DNA from: Haliotis asinina
Lineage: Eukaryota > Mollusca > Gastropoda > Lepetellida > Haliotidae
Direction: 5' to 3'
NCBI RefSeq assembly: GCF_037392515.1
Contig: NC_090290.1
Span: 35,347,253 to 35,411,252, forward strand
Length of the DNA: 64,000 nt
Below the pieces are notes generated by a model. That model ran no database searches and was not told the origin of the DNA. It worked only from the letters and a program-made list of their open reading frames with translations. Shown here piece by piece: positions 19,713 through 32,096 of the stretch. The first letter of the stretch is position 1. Each line of letters starts with the position of its first letter. A program made the translations under genes and the position numbers.

Positions 19713-22215
19713 CCCCGAGACTGTCAGGGATACAGCTCGATAATTATCCACACAATTATACCTCCCTTTCTTATTTGGTGGAACAACCAAACCTTTACAC
19801 CAATCAGGAGGGAAAGTACCTGTAGATAGAATATTGTTATACAAAAGTAGTAGATAGGGAAAGAGTAGGCTGAGACACCAATGAATAATCATCACGGCTA
19901 AGACATCATCAGGACCTGCGCTTAAACACCCAATGTACGAATTAAGTATATTATTGACTTCTGCATCAGTAGATCTATCACAAATATTTTCATCATGATA
20001 TTAGAAAAGACTCATCGTACGCTTTCCGCTTCTTTCAACATAACGATCTATACCAATTCCTCAGTTTACAATTCTCCAGCAAAACAGCCTTGCTCCCTGT
20101 CAATCTAAACTCATACAGTACACTGAACGTATTAGCCTTCTTATGCCTACACTCATTATTAAACCACTTATCCACTGATCCACCGCTGGACCTACTACCA
20201 CGAGACTGTACACCACACCTGACAACAGCATTCAGTATCACTCCAGTCAGCACCTCCACAGCAGAGTCAACAGTTTCCTGCAACATACCAGCGACTGAGC
20301 AACATTACACACATAATCGTCACCTATTTCTTTTTTCCACACAAACTTTGGAACGTCGTAAACACATTTTACATTAACTTCATCATGCTCACACGACGTG
20401 TTTGCACAACTAACATTAAGTGTAGTTATGATTGGAAAATGGTCAGGCTCAGAGCGGGTTTCGACCTTGAAGTCTGAAATACGATAGAAAATGTTAAATG
20501 AACACACAACATAGTCAACAAGACTTGTGCCGTTTTCTATAAAACATGTATACGCCCCATGTTCGTCACCTGTGAATCGTCCATTAACTACATGTACTGC
20601 AAATGTACAACACTAATTAATCAAATGTTTCCCATTGTCATTACACACATTATGTCTGGAATTGCCAGTGGTGCTAACTGTATCAGAGACGTAGTCTATA
20701 TCCTCTAAGCTTGTAATATATCTATTACCATGATCGATGATGTGGTCCTCTCGTTATAATCACCCGGTAGAATAATTTCTCACAATCAGAGTGGTCATAT
20801 ATGACAGCTGATAGAGTTTTGTCCAAGTACTCAATTCCTTTAGGTAGTCTATTGTCGGTCACAATGCATGTATTCATAGAATGGATGTATACAAATCCAA
20901 ATATGATATCACGTCTAGAATTAAATGCCCTCTTGTCGAACACAAGAAAATCATATCTGTGTAATCGACAATAACACGAAATAAGGCTCATATCAAAGAA
21001 GAGTAGACACAGACAGCCACCCCCTCTCTTTAGTTAAAGTCTCTATAGTTCGTATAAACTGTATGATCAGGGAATAATGATTCAATATAGTCTTTCGGAC
21101 AATTATTCCAGATCTCCAATAAGCCTAAGATAGGGTGCTTTGACAAATCATCATTAACTTCAGTATCGTCTATCTTGTGTTTTAACTCGTTGACGTTGCA
21201 GCTCAGAACTGACAGCTACACGTCATTGTCAATTTCATTATAAGTTTTGTTACAAACCAAGGCCGGGCCGAATTCGTATCTATGTTGGCTAATTAACATC
21301 GCCTCCAATGTCTGCGTGTGGACCTGGCTTTGCAGTGGTGGTCTCTATCCCAACAACAATCTCGCCTTTTACATTTTTGTCAATAAACAACTTGCCAAAT
21401 CTAGATTAGCTCGCTCGTCGTTCGTTTGGCCTTGCCTCCATCGTCATATGTTTCAACATGCGCCTCTTGTCGCGAACTGTCTTTGTAAAGTCCTCACTAA
21501 TAAACATGGACGTACCTTTGAGTTTTTTGGCTGCTATAATTGCTTTTCATTTCATGATTCTGTGAGCACGATTAATAACAATATGTGAATTATCGAGATC
21601 AAGATGAGTTTTCAACACATCACGCACAGTAGAATCGCAGTCATCCCTCGATTCACTGTGGTTCGTATTTGATTTTGCTTTGATTTTCCAAGTAATCCAG
21701 TTCAATCTTCAATTTCGCAGACGTAATCTCTTAACTTCAAATTTCCTGATTCTAGTAGTACCTATCGGTCTTCTATCACATGTAGATTATTACTTAGGTC
21801 TTTAACAAATTTATTAACGGTATCCAACTTACTGTGTAACTCGTTGTTGGATTTCACGATATCTTCAAACTTCATCTTCAACCCGTCAATGGCGTCTCAT
21901 ACCGCAGCTTCGCTTGTACTTGGATTTGGATCAGTCAAAAGTGTTTATTTGTTCGCAGAACTGCTCTGAAGTGAGCGATGATCATCTCCTGCTCGATCAG
22001 TAAGTCCAGGGTTCAGCTGCTCCTCAGCACAAAACAACAACATGAGTATAAGATTCAACAAGGCTATCCGGGTGGCCATGTTCGTCACTGCGTGTTTTCG
22101 TGACATCCGAGACACGACCACCTTGTTCCACAGTTTGCTTAGTATCCACCATTGTTCGGTCGCAAACGAAACAATTTTGCAACAAAACTGTTCTACACAT
22201 ATTCCCGGTTTCATC
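19713..22215 (-). pseudogene. LINE, minus strand: ORF1, endonuclease and start of RT
   Basis: 5' to 3' on the minus strand. A hydrophobic N-terminus with a 2A-like motif lies near 22002-22080. ORF1 follows with FISEDFTKTVRDKRRMLKHM near 21450. The endonuclease (20250-21230) shows LSVLSCNVNELKHKIDD, a LLEIWNNCP block and a C-terminal RSEPDHFPI motif near 20440. The RT fingers segment CKGLVVPPNKKGRYNCVDNY lies near 19740-19800. The rest of RT is missing at the junction with the Tc1 remnant. Frames are broken throughout. The RT piece is closely similar to 47650-47870, so the two belong to one family. Confidence 0.8.
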
Positions 22216-22409
22216 AGTGATGCTTTAAATATGTGTGATAGTTCAGTTTAGTGGTTGTATTAGTAATGAGGGCTGAGCAGTGATACGCCCGACTTACTCA
22301 GTCCGCCATATTGTACTCCAAAGTAATAAGAAACATCATGAATATTTAAGAAATGTATCACCACCCTTGACAGTCCCACTTTTGGATTGGGACCGTAGTT
22401 GTTCAAATT

Positions 22410-22700
22410 TATTAATGAGATTAACACCTGCATGAACCAGTGAGCAACAGCCTGCCAAAGATACGAAATCACTAGAGATACATCTCCACAAAGCATGTCA
22501 AAACCGATCATCCCCAAACAACTCGTGATAATGCATCAGCAATGATATTGTCTTCCCTTCAGCATGTTTTATGTCTGGCTCAAGTTCCTGCAAAGATAGG
22601 CTCTTCGCATGAAGAGGTGACTTTATTTTCTTCATTTATGCACAAAATTCAGTGGATTGTGATCGTTGTACACCTGTATGAATAACACAGTAGTACTAAA
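22410..22700 (-). pseudogene. Gypsy-type RNase H fragment in the A/B duplicated block
   Basis: Minus strand reads VYNDHNPLNFVHK near 22670, SLSLQELEPDIKHAEGK near 22580, then in the next frame IIADALSRVVWG near 22540. These are the T-D-H-x-P-L, W-x-L-x-L-Q-E and N-x-x-A-D-A-L-S-R blocks of Ty3/Gypsy RNase H. Frameshifted. The same fragment lies at 51825-52110, so it was inserted before the A/B duplication. Confidence 0.7.
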
Positions 22701-23028
22701 GTCAATATTGCTGAAGTGCAAACAACAAGGCAAGAGTTTCTTTTTTAATGATGGAATAGTTCCTAGTATGTTTGTTTATTATAGTCAGCAACAAAACAAT
22801 ACAAAATCATGCTCTTTTCTCGGAAGAACACAGCAGTTTGAAAATATTAGTTGTGTGTTGGCAAAAGCATCTGGTTTCATAAAGCATAAAGCATAAAGTT
22901 ACATAAAACTAGGCAACTGATGTACTATATGTTATTCGACTGTCTGGTTATCCAATTATGTACCAATTCACTACAGTAACAGCTGTACGTCTTTATATCT
23001 AAGGCCTAAATCGGTTTTCCCTCAACAG
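22700..23028. other. Duplicated non-coding sequence upstream of exon A1
   Basis: Matches 52110-52439 almost throughout. It ends in the polypyrimidine tract and acceptor before exon A1 (ttttccctcaacag). No start codon with signal-peptide-like sequence was found, so the first coding exon must lie further upstream or be unrecognised. Confidence 0.5.
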
Positions 23029-23388
23029 TTCCATACACAGCTGTCTTTGGCCAGAGACACGTGATTGCCTGTCAGAACGTTCCGTTGAGAGACGAGCCCT
23101 CGTGTCCCTCCACCCAGATGCTGCTTCTCCCCACCATGTTTACACTCGGGGTGTACTCTCATCCCACATGTCACAGAAAAACGGCTGGTTGTTGTCCGAA
23201 GCGTGAGACTGATACCGTGACTGAGTACTGTCTTCCTGTCATGAAGAACAACCTCACAGATCACAACTACCTGGACTTTGTGAACACCTGCACGGCCTCG
23301 ACAACATGTCAACTGTCTTCACCTCGTCTGAAGGTGCAGCCTACCGATGGTGAACACTTTGTGACCTTCACATATGAATGTGTACACA
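23029..23388 (+). CDS. Exon A1: Cys-rich ectodomain, SUEL-lectin-like (tentative)
   Basis: A 120-codon phase 1-1 exon. Acceptor AG is at 23027-23028 after a pyrimidine tract; the donor GTGAGT starts at 23389. It reads from PYTAVFGQRHVIACQNVPL to HFVTFTYECVHS. It has nine cysteines (one Cys-Cys pair) and an NLT sequon. The H-x-I-A-C-Q start, the internal GV..HPTC and the closing F-x-T-F-x-Y-E-C-V resemble rhamnose-binding SUEL-type lectin domains (pattern ...Y-L-x-V-x-Y-x-C). The match is loose and the sugar-binding YGR and DPC motifs are not evident. The gene B copy differs by Ser to Cys within GVYxHPTC, giving ten cysteines. Likely extracellular; ligand unknown. Confidence 0.75.
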
Positions 23389-24677
23389 GTGAGTAGTGTC
23401 CAACTACTTTTTATCAACATTCATATATGAACCATAAGCAACAAACACATCATCAGGTTTTATTGAGTGCAAATATATATACTAATCGAGACTTGGTGTG
23501 ACTTTTCTTTACAAGTTCTGGGAAGCTCAACAGCGTATCCGTGTACGTACTCGCGACTAAATATGAATTATACAACTTCAAGGATGACAACTTCTTATTT
23601 ATTGGATAGTGAGACGTTTCAGAGTAGAATCTTACACCTCTCTCAAGCTTAAAGAGAGAGTAACCAAATGTTCTTCTTTGTCCCCTACTGACCTCTCCCA
23701 CTTATGTACCATTTGTGTGAATTACATGTTGTTTATGTTAATCTGCAGTTTGTCATGAAATATTATGTACATATACCTCTTATCATTTGGCTGTACTCGC
23801 AACTACATGTAATGGAAGCGTACAGCCAAACGTACGATGCTAAAATGAAAAAAACCCCAGCAGAACAAGTATTAGGACCAGTTGCACACATCAACATGAT
23901 GGTTACACAGAGTTTCAATATATATCCGGCGCGATGGGTAAGCCTTCTTCATCGTGTCGCTTGAACATTGCTACAACTGTGTAAAACCACATTCACTCGA
24001 TAGATGTCACATAGAGGGGACGCTGGACGTTGATGTCTCATCACTTATTGGTTTAGACTTACGTGCTGACATAACTGGTTATGCTTACATGATCTGTTGA
24101 TGCAGTTGTACAGCTTTAGCTTTTTCTGTGCATTCAGTCTTAGCTACTTCTTTCTGTTGGCTGCTCTGTTTCACAGCTATGCCAGTGCCGTGCATATATT
24201 TTTTTAAAAAAGTTTCAAATATCTATGGCGTGGATTCATTTTCAGTTCTCTATAGTCGTTTAAAGGGCGACATTATCTTCTAGAAATTTGAGACAGATAG
24301 ACGTTGAGGGCTTAAATTTCCGAAGCTCTCTTAACGTTAAGATAATTGTAAGTGCCATACCTTAAAATTAACTTACGACTGTCTTAGCGCTAAGAGAGCT
24401 TCGAAAATCTGGGCCCTGAATATTATGGTCATGAGTAGGAGTGCCAGATTTTCCTGATTAATTGTATGCTTGAAGTTTTGTCAAAAGCTACAATCACTCA
24501 CACTCTACATGTATTGGCAAAGGGCAAAGATGAATATATATGACAAATTATTTTTCTTCTATATAACCTTTAATATGAAAGTCATATGAATTTATGAACC
24601 AAGGCAGGTATACAGGTACATTTAGACCGTTCTGTAAGAAGCACACACACCAGTAAAACCGCTGTGTTCCTTTTCAG

Positions 24678-25031
24678 ATGACACGGTGTTGCACATTCAG
24701 CAGAACTCTAGATACACAGGACAGGAGGTGTATCTGTACAACGACCAACATGACGGGATGGCTAAAGCTAACTGTATAGCATACTCTCATGGGTGTGACT
24801 CTCATGTCATTATACAACTTGCTGCAACACGAGTTGTGTCCGCTGCCTGTCAGGTAAACTTCACTGATAGAGATGTGCCCATCAAGAAGGTAGACTGTAA
24901 GAATCCACCTGCATCCAGCAACTGTTCCAGTACAATGTTTGAGAGCAAATCCAACTATGTTAACATGTCAATATTCATGACAGTCGACCCTGGACACCCA
25001 AAAAAGGAATTTCTGTGGATGCGAGTGAAAA
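24678..25031 (+). CDS. Exon A2: second ectodomain, possibly CUB-like
   Basis: A 118-codon phase 1-1 exon. The acceptor is ttttcag (AG 24676-24677); the donor GTAAGT starts at 25032. It reads from DTVLHIQQNSRYTGQEVYLY to the end EFLWMRVK. Five cysteines, and three N-glycosylation sequons (NFT, NCS, NMS). The C-terminal half, with C-S-S...S-N-Y-V-N-M-S-I-F-M then K-K-E-F-L-W-M-R-V, recalls the last strands of CUB domains, but this is weak. Copies exist at 56105 (deleted) and 12950 (frameshifted); this is the only intact one in the window. Confidence 0.75.
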
Positions 25032-26190
25032 GTAAGTTGGATTTATTGCATATCTATTGATTTGGCTCTACACCAAATTGTAACAAGACATCTTTGTCTT
25101 TCACGTTTAATAGAACCGTGCAAGATATTTTTAATTTTAAATATGTGAAGATGTTCGGTGATTTTAAAATTCTACTGTTTTTTATCAAATACCTTTATCG
25201 TGACACGGTAACTGCATGAACTTTATAACTACATGTGCTACTGAATGTAACAAATAGAATCTAAAATGGCTAACTTGTGTCCAGTTCTTTCTTGTCATGA
25301 ATAGATTATGGCAAAAATATTTGTAAAAATATTTAACATAATATAAATGAATGTCATATCGTCAATATATATTCACGATGTTGTCCTGCACTAAACGTGA
25401 TCACGTCACAAATATTTGGCTCTGAAATTTGGGAAGTATGAATGGATCTACCTAAACATAAAACCAAATATGACTGAAAATTTTGCATTTTTTCCACCAC
25501 AAGCTTTTTATTTTGTTTTGTTCCCATGGGACAAGTATTTATTCTCAATAACCTGTTATATGAAAGGTTCGAAAGAGTGAAAAACGAGTTTTATTACGTC
25601 ATTGTATTTCATTCCTGATGCTGGAAAGTGGAGAAAGATAGATGTTACACGATGTAGCTGAAAAGTGGCATAAGAGAACACGTATACATTACTGTCACCA
25701 GACCTTCTGATAAGATTTGAGCGTACATTTTGTTAAAGCCCATTCTATAATGGTGATTATGTTGTTCAGACAAATATTCAGTGACTGTTGGCAACAATCT
25801 GCAAGAATTGCTAAATACAAAGTTATTACATATACAGTGCATATGACAATTCAAAAAGAAATCGTGTAATAACCTCTATCAGTTGCCTTCACCAATATCT
25901 TCTTTACCAATAATGTCTTTGAGTGTCACTTACCACATCAGTGATAACTGACCTTTCAAAGTATCAACAAAAGTTTCTATGGCACGGCAGCCCAGGGTTT
26001 GAAAACAAACGCAAAAGTACAAACACTGTGGTTGGTGGCGATACTAGCTAACATTCCATACTTGACATAAATGTAAACATTGTATATTTGATATTAGATA
26101 TAACTGTGAACATTACCTGAATGTTTACTTTAAATGATGTTGATTAAACTGAAGTGTACATAGTGCTGAACATTGATCGTATATTTGTAG

Positions 26191-26577
26191 CTGATACAGG
26201 TAAGAATGTCACCGTCGTGTGTGGAGCCAACATACCTTCAGATGTGTCACTGAACTGCCCAACGTCTACATCAACTAAAACGACATCAATTACTACTACA
26301 ACTCCTACAACAACTACTGCTACGTCTACCACATCTACCAAACAAGCAACAATGGCGTCTACCAACACAGTCAGCACACAGAAAGCTGGTAAACCACAAG
26401 TTGTGCCGTCTACAATAACAAAGTCATCAAAGACGTCCGTTCACAGCAAGGGCGCCACAACGCAGTCTGCATTCATTGGAAATGGTGTTTCTCAAAGCAC
26501 CCCGCCACACCAATCCAAGTGGAACTCTCCTTCTACACACCCGTCGCAACACCCCCATGGATTTAGAGGATCTTCTG
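26191..26577 (+). CDS. Exon a1: mucin exon, unit 1
   Basis: 129 codons, phase 1-1, acceptor tttgtag, donor GTACGT at 26578. The head DTGKNVTVVCGANIPSDVSL has an NVT sequon and is followed by a second Cys (LNC). A Thr-rich stretch of about 25 residues then leads into the Ser/Thr/Lys-rich segment conserved in all units (KAGKPQVVPSTITKSSKTSV ... HQSKWNSPSTH). High Thr/Ser/Pro suggests dense O-glycosylation. The head is the same as in genes B and C, so unit 1 is probably closest to the ancestral single unit. Confidence 0.85.
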
Positions 26578-26599
26578 GTACGTATGACAAATAACCCCA

Positions 26600-27609
26600 T
26601 TTGTTTATGCAAAGAATCCGCTCTTTGGCAAACACAATCTCATAATCAGTCAAAAGCAGAAACGATGTAGTCAGAATCGTACAATGAACTCTGATTAGGA
26701 TCTAGAAATAGGTTTATTGATTCAGCTTTTACCGTTCGTTTTCCTTAAGCATGTATGGTTAGGAATGACTGTGATCATTGTGTATGGTGCGTATCTGGCA
26801 CAATTCAAGCAATAACACGTCATAGGACGCCAGCAATGGGCTTCAAACATTGTAATCAAGAGACGAATCGAATCCGGATTGTGGGAGTGATTAGAGAACA
26901 CTGACAAATCTAGGCGTGCGTGAAGAAATTCTGCCCATGTGTATTAAGAAGCATATGTAGATCGGCAGCAATGAGAGAACACTTGGTGTCCATGTCTATG
27001 TTTTGTCGAAATGTCTTAACCCCAGTTGTACAGCGGTGAGAAAGTTATATATGTCAAATATGCATGTCCAGTTTTAGAACCAAATGTCCTGTATGTACGG
27101 CACACGTTTTGAAACATGTAAACCTTTCTCTAAGTCAACTCATACCATCCCTACACACTTATGAGTGAAATTGTCTCCCAAAAAAGCGTGAGGCCATTTT
27201 AACACATCATCGACTTTCTTAATCTGCCTTTAGTAAGTGTTTACACATCGCTACCTAGTATTATACCTTTCCATGCTCGTTATCATTTGTTCTAATTACC
27301 CGTAAGTACCCGGATGTAAATAGTTCTAAGGTAACCCGTTTGTTGCTATAGAAGATGACTGAATGTGATGAGCACAATCGATTTTGGTAACTGTATGTCA
27401 ACAGGTCTTCTTGGCTTGGACAGAAACAGGTGTACTTGTACAGATGGCTGTCATCAGTGGTATCGTTTTCAGGTTCAAGTCTATTTCTGAAGATTCCATT
27501 TTTGTTATCGAGATTGAATATTATTGACTGTGGTAATCCAAAGTTAAACAACCAGCTTTTTCATCGCTAATTAAACGTTCTCAAGACGACATGTTTGTGG
27601 TTTTGCCAG
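26600..27609. repeat. Unit intron with SINE remnant (representative of six)
   Basis: The a-to-b intron is conserved in all units (1,016-1,048 bp). It contains a reverse SINE fragment ('gacgccagcaatgggcttca', then 'gacgaatcgaatccgg', a B-box in reverse) near 26829-26878 and at the same place in every unit and in gene B (58117-58170). Its presence everywhere shows it was inserted before the array grew. Open readings inside the intron are not conserved in frame between units and are not taken as genes. Confidence 0.7.
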
Positions 27610-27687
27610 AAACCTCGTCACCAACACATCATGACACATCAACTTCAGAATCAAGAGAGGAAAGCCTTTCTTCAACACCAAGCAGGG
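27610..27687 (+). CDS. Exon b1: 26-codon Ser/Thr exon, unit 1
   Basis: Phase 1-1, acceptor ttttgccag, donor GTAAGA at 27688. Encodes TSSPTHHDTSTSESREESLS then STPSRG. Exact 78-nt length is kept in all seven copies in the window. It extends the mucin stalk. Confidence 0.75.
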
Positions 27688-28144
27688 GTAAGACAGTGAG
27701 TGAAGTGTTTTGCGAAGTTAATCTCTTAGTACTATCTATCTAGTACTTGTTGGTAGAGACATTGTTGCAACTCTATTCTCAAACAAGTAATGACAATAAT
27801 AGCATTATTAACCGTAATAACCTGTATCAATTCCCATCACCAATATCCTCTCTACCAAATATATCTTTGAGTGCTACCTACCACATCAGTGATAACTTAC
27901 CTTTCAATGTTTCAACAAACGTTTATGTGACAGCCCATTATATTTGAAATGAAGCACACAGGTAAACCACTGTCGTTGGTGGCGATATTAGGTAACTGCG
28001 AACATTGTATATTAGATATTAGACGTACCTGTGAACATTGTAAATTATTAGACCTAACTACGAACATTGCCTGAATGTTTACTATAAGTAATGTTGATGA
28101 AACGTGAGTGTACAGAGTGCTGAAGATTGATCGTATATTTGTAG

Positions 28145-28531
28145 CTGATGCAGATAAGAATGCCCCCCTCTTGTGTGGAGCCAACATCCCTTCAGATGTG
28201 TCACTGAACTGCCCAACGTCTACATCAACTAAAACGACATCAATTACTACTACAACTCCTACAACAACTACTGCTACGTCTACCACATCTACCAAACAAG
28301 CAACAATGGCGTCTACCAACACAGTCAGCACACAGAAAGCTGGTAAACCACAAGTTGTGCCGTCTACAATAACAAAGTCATCAAAGACGTCCGTTCACAG
28401 CAAGGGCGCCACAACGCAGTCTGCATTCATTGGAAATGGTGTTTCTCAAAGCACCCCGCCACACCAATCCAAGTGGAACTCTCCTTCTACACACCAGTCG
28501 CAACACCCCAGTGGATTTAGAGGATCTTCTG
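28145..28531 (+). CDS. Exon a2: mucin exon, unit 2
   Basis: 129 codons, phase 1-1, donor GTACGT at 28532. The head differs from unit 1 (DADKNAPLLCGANIPSDVSL): it lacks the N-sequon but keeps both cysteines. The rest is almost identical to unit 1. It starts 1,954 bp after unit 1. Confidence 0.85.
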
Positions 28532-29576
28532 GTACGTATGACAAATAACCCCATTTGTTTATGCAAAGAATCCGCTCTTTGGCAAACACCTGGTGTCTAC
28601 ACAATCTCATAATCAGTCAAAAGCAGAAACGATGTAGTCAGAATCGCACAATGAACTCTGATTATGATCTAGAAATAGGTTTATTGATTCAGCTTTTACC
28701 GTTCGTTTTCCTTAAGCATGTATGGTTAGGAATGACTGTGATCATTGAGTATGGTGCGCATCTGGCACAATTCAAGCAATAACACGTCATAGGACGCCAG
28801 TAATGGGCTTCAAACATTGTAACCAAGAGACGAATCGAATCCGGATAGTGGGAGTGATTAGAGAACACTGTCAAAACTAGGCTTGCGTTGAAAAAATTCT
28901 GCCCATGTGTATTAAGAAGCATATGTAGATCGGCAGCAATGAGAGAACACTTGGTGTCCGTGTCCATGTTTTGTTGAAAAGTCCAAACCCCAGTTGTACA
29001 GCGGTGAGAAAGTTATATATGTCAAATATGCATGTCCAGTTTTAGAACCAAATGTCCTGTATGTACGGCACACGTTTTGAAACATGTAAACATTTCTGTA
29101 AGTCAACTCATACCATCCCTGCACACTTATCAGTGAAATTGTCTCTCAACAAAGCGTATGGCCATTTTAACACATCATCGACTTTCTTAATCTGCCTTTA
29201 GTAAGTGTTTACACATCGCTACCTAGTATTATACCTTTCCATGCTCGTTATCATTTGTTCTAATTACCCGTAAGTACCCGAATTTATATAATTCAAAGGT
29301 AACTCGTTTGTTGCTATAGAAGATGACTGAATGTGATCAGCACAATCGATTTTGGTAACTGCATGTCAACAGGTCTTCTTGGCTTGGACTGAAACAGGTG
29401 TACTTGTACAGATGGCTGTCATCAGTGGTATCGTTTTCAGTTTCAAGTCTATTTTTCAAGATTCCATTTTCTTATCGAGATTGAATATTATTGACTGTTG
29501 TAATCCAAAGTTAAACAGTCAGCTTTTTCATGGCTAATTAAATGTTCTCAACACGATATGTTTGTGGTTTTGCCAG

Positions 29577-29654
29577 AAACCTCTTCACCAACACATCATG
29601 ACACATCAACTACAGAATCAAGAGAGGAAAGCCTTTCTTCAACACCAAGCAGGG
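29577..29654 (+). CDS. Exon b2: 26-codon exon, unit 2
   Basis: Phase 1-1 with the same splice context as b1. One change (DTSTTES for DTSTSES). It lies 1,046 bp after exon a2. Confidence 0.75.
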
Positions 29655-30111
29655 GTAAGACAGTGAGTGAAGTGTTTTGCGAAGTTAATCTCTTAGTACT
29701 ATCTATGTAGTACTTGTTGGTAGAGACATTGTTGCAACTCTATTCTCAAACAAGTAATGACAATAATAGCATTATTAGCCGTAATAACCTGTATCAATTC
29801 CCATCACGAATATCCTCTTTAACAAATATATCTTTGAGTGCTACCTACCACGTCAGTGATAACTTACCTTTCAATGTTTCAACAAACGTTTATGTGACAG
29901 CCCATTATAAAACAAAGCAAGCCCATGGGTAAAGCATCGTCATTTGTGGTGATATAAGGTAACTGTGAACATTGTATATTAGATATTAGATGTACCTGTG
30001 AACATTGTAAATTATTTGACATAACTGTGAACATTGCCTGAGTGAACACTTCAAGTGATGTGGATCAAACGTGAGTGTACAGAGTGCTGAACATTGATCG
30101 TATATTTATAG

Positions 30112-30513
30112 CTGATGCAGATAAGAATGCCACCATGTTGCGTGGAACCGGCATCCCTTCAGATGTGTCACTGAACACTCCAGCGTCTACATCAACGAAA
30201 ACAACATCATCTGCTACTAGAACTCCTACTACTACAACTCCTACAACAACTACTGCTACGTCTACCACATCTACCAAACAAGCAACAATGGCGTCTACCA
30301 ACACAGTCAGCACACAGAAAGCTGGTAAACCACAAGTTGTGCCGTCTACAATAACAAAGTCATCAAAGACGTCCGTACACAGCAAGGGTGCCACAACGTT
30401 GTCTGCGTTCATTGGAAATGGTGTTTCTCAAAGCACCCCGCCACACCAATCCAAGTGGAACTCTCCTTCTACACACCAGTCGCAACACCCCAGTGGATTT
30501 AGAGGATCTTCTG
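30112..30513 (+). CDS. Exon a3: mucin exon, unit 3
   Basis: 134 codons, phase 1-1, acceptor tttatag. The head DADKNATMLRGTGIPSDVSL has an NAT sequon but neither cysteine (C to R, and LNC to LNT). The Thr tract is slightly longer (RTPTTTTPTTTT). Confidence 0.85.
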
Positions 30514-31560
30514 GTACGTATGACAAATAACCCCATTTGTTTATGCAAAGAACCCTCTTTTTGGCAAACACTTGGTGTCTACACAATCTCATAATCAGTC
30601 AAAAGCAGAAACGATGTAGTCAGAATCGTACAATGAACTCTGATTATGATCTAGAAATAGGTTTATTGATTCAGCTTTTACCGTTCGTTTCCCTTAAGCT
30701 TATATGGTTAGGAATGACTGTGATCATTGAGTATGGTGCGCATCTGGCACAATTCAAGCAATATCACGACATAGGACGCCAGCAATGGGCTTCAAACATT
30801 GTAATCAAGAGACGAATCGAATCCGGATTGTGGGAGTGGTTAGAGAACACTGTCAAAACTAGGCTTGCGTTGAAGAAATTCTGCCCATGTGTATTAAGAA
30901 GCATATGTAGATCGGCAGCAATGAGAGAACACTTGGTGTCCATGTCTATGTTTTGTCGAAATGTCTTAACCCCAGTTATACAGCGGTGAGAAAGTTATAT
31001 ATATCAAATATGCACGTCCAGTTTTAGAACCAAATGTCCTGTATGTATGGCACACGTTTTGAAACATGTAAACCTTTCTCTAAGTCTACTCATACCATCC
31101 CTGCACACTTATGCGTGAAATTGTCTCCCTAAAAAGCGTGAGGCCATGTCAACACATCATCGACTTCCTTAATCCGCCTTTAGTAAGTGTTTACACATGA
31201 CTACCTAGTTTTATACCTTTCCATGCTCGTTATCATTTGTTCTAATTACCCGTAAGTAGCCGTATCTAAATAGTTCTAAGGTAACCCGTTTGTTGCTATA
31301 GAAGATGGGTGAATGTGACCAGCACAATCGATTTTGATAACTGTAAGTCAACGTGTCCTCTTGACTTGGACAGAAACAGGTGTACTTGTACAGATGGCTG
31401 CCATCGGCGGTATCGTTTTCAGGTTCAAGTCTATTTCTGAAGATTCCATTTTTGTTATCGAGATTGAATATTATTGACTGTGGTAATCCAAAGTTAAACA
31501 ACCAGTGTTTTTCATCGCTAATTAAATGTTCTCAAGACGATATGTCTGTGGTTTTGCCAG

Positions 31561-31638
31561 AAACCTCTTCACCAACACATCATGACACATCAACTTCAGA
31601 ATCAAGAGAGGAAAGCCTTTCTTCAACACCAAGCAGGG
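31561..31638 (+). CDS. Exon b3: 26-codon exon, unit 3
   Basis: Phase 1-1. Protein identical to b1 and b4. It starts 1,048 bp after the a3 end; the same spacing is found in units 4 and 5. Confidence 0.75.
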
Positions 31639-32096
31639 GTAAGACAGTGAGTGAAGTGTTTTGCGAAGTTAATCTCATAGTACTATCTATCTAGTACTTG
31701 TTGGTAGAGACATTGTAGCAACTGTTTTCTCAAAAAAATAATGACAATAATAGCATTATTAACCGTAATAACCCTTTATCAATTCCCATCACCAATATCC
31801 TCTTTACCAAATATATCTTTGAGTGCTACCTACCACATCAGTGATAACTTACCTTTCAATGTTTCAACAAACGTTTATGTGACAGCCTATTATATTTCAA
31901 ATTAAGCGCAGAGGTAAAGCATAGTCATTTGTGGCGATATTAGGTAACTGTGAACATTGTATATTAGATATTAGATGTACCTGTGAACATTGTAAATTAT
32001 TTGACATAGCTGTGAACATTGCCTGAGTGAACACTTCAGGTGATGTGGATCAAACGTGAGTATACACAGTGCTGAACATTGATCGTATATTTATAG

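Noticed and set aside
26600..31000. Intronic readings such as 30537-30989 (150 codons) next to the mucin exons
   Set aside because: They lie in unit introns, are open in only some of the near-identical units, and include the reversed SINE fragment.
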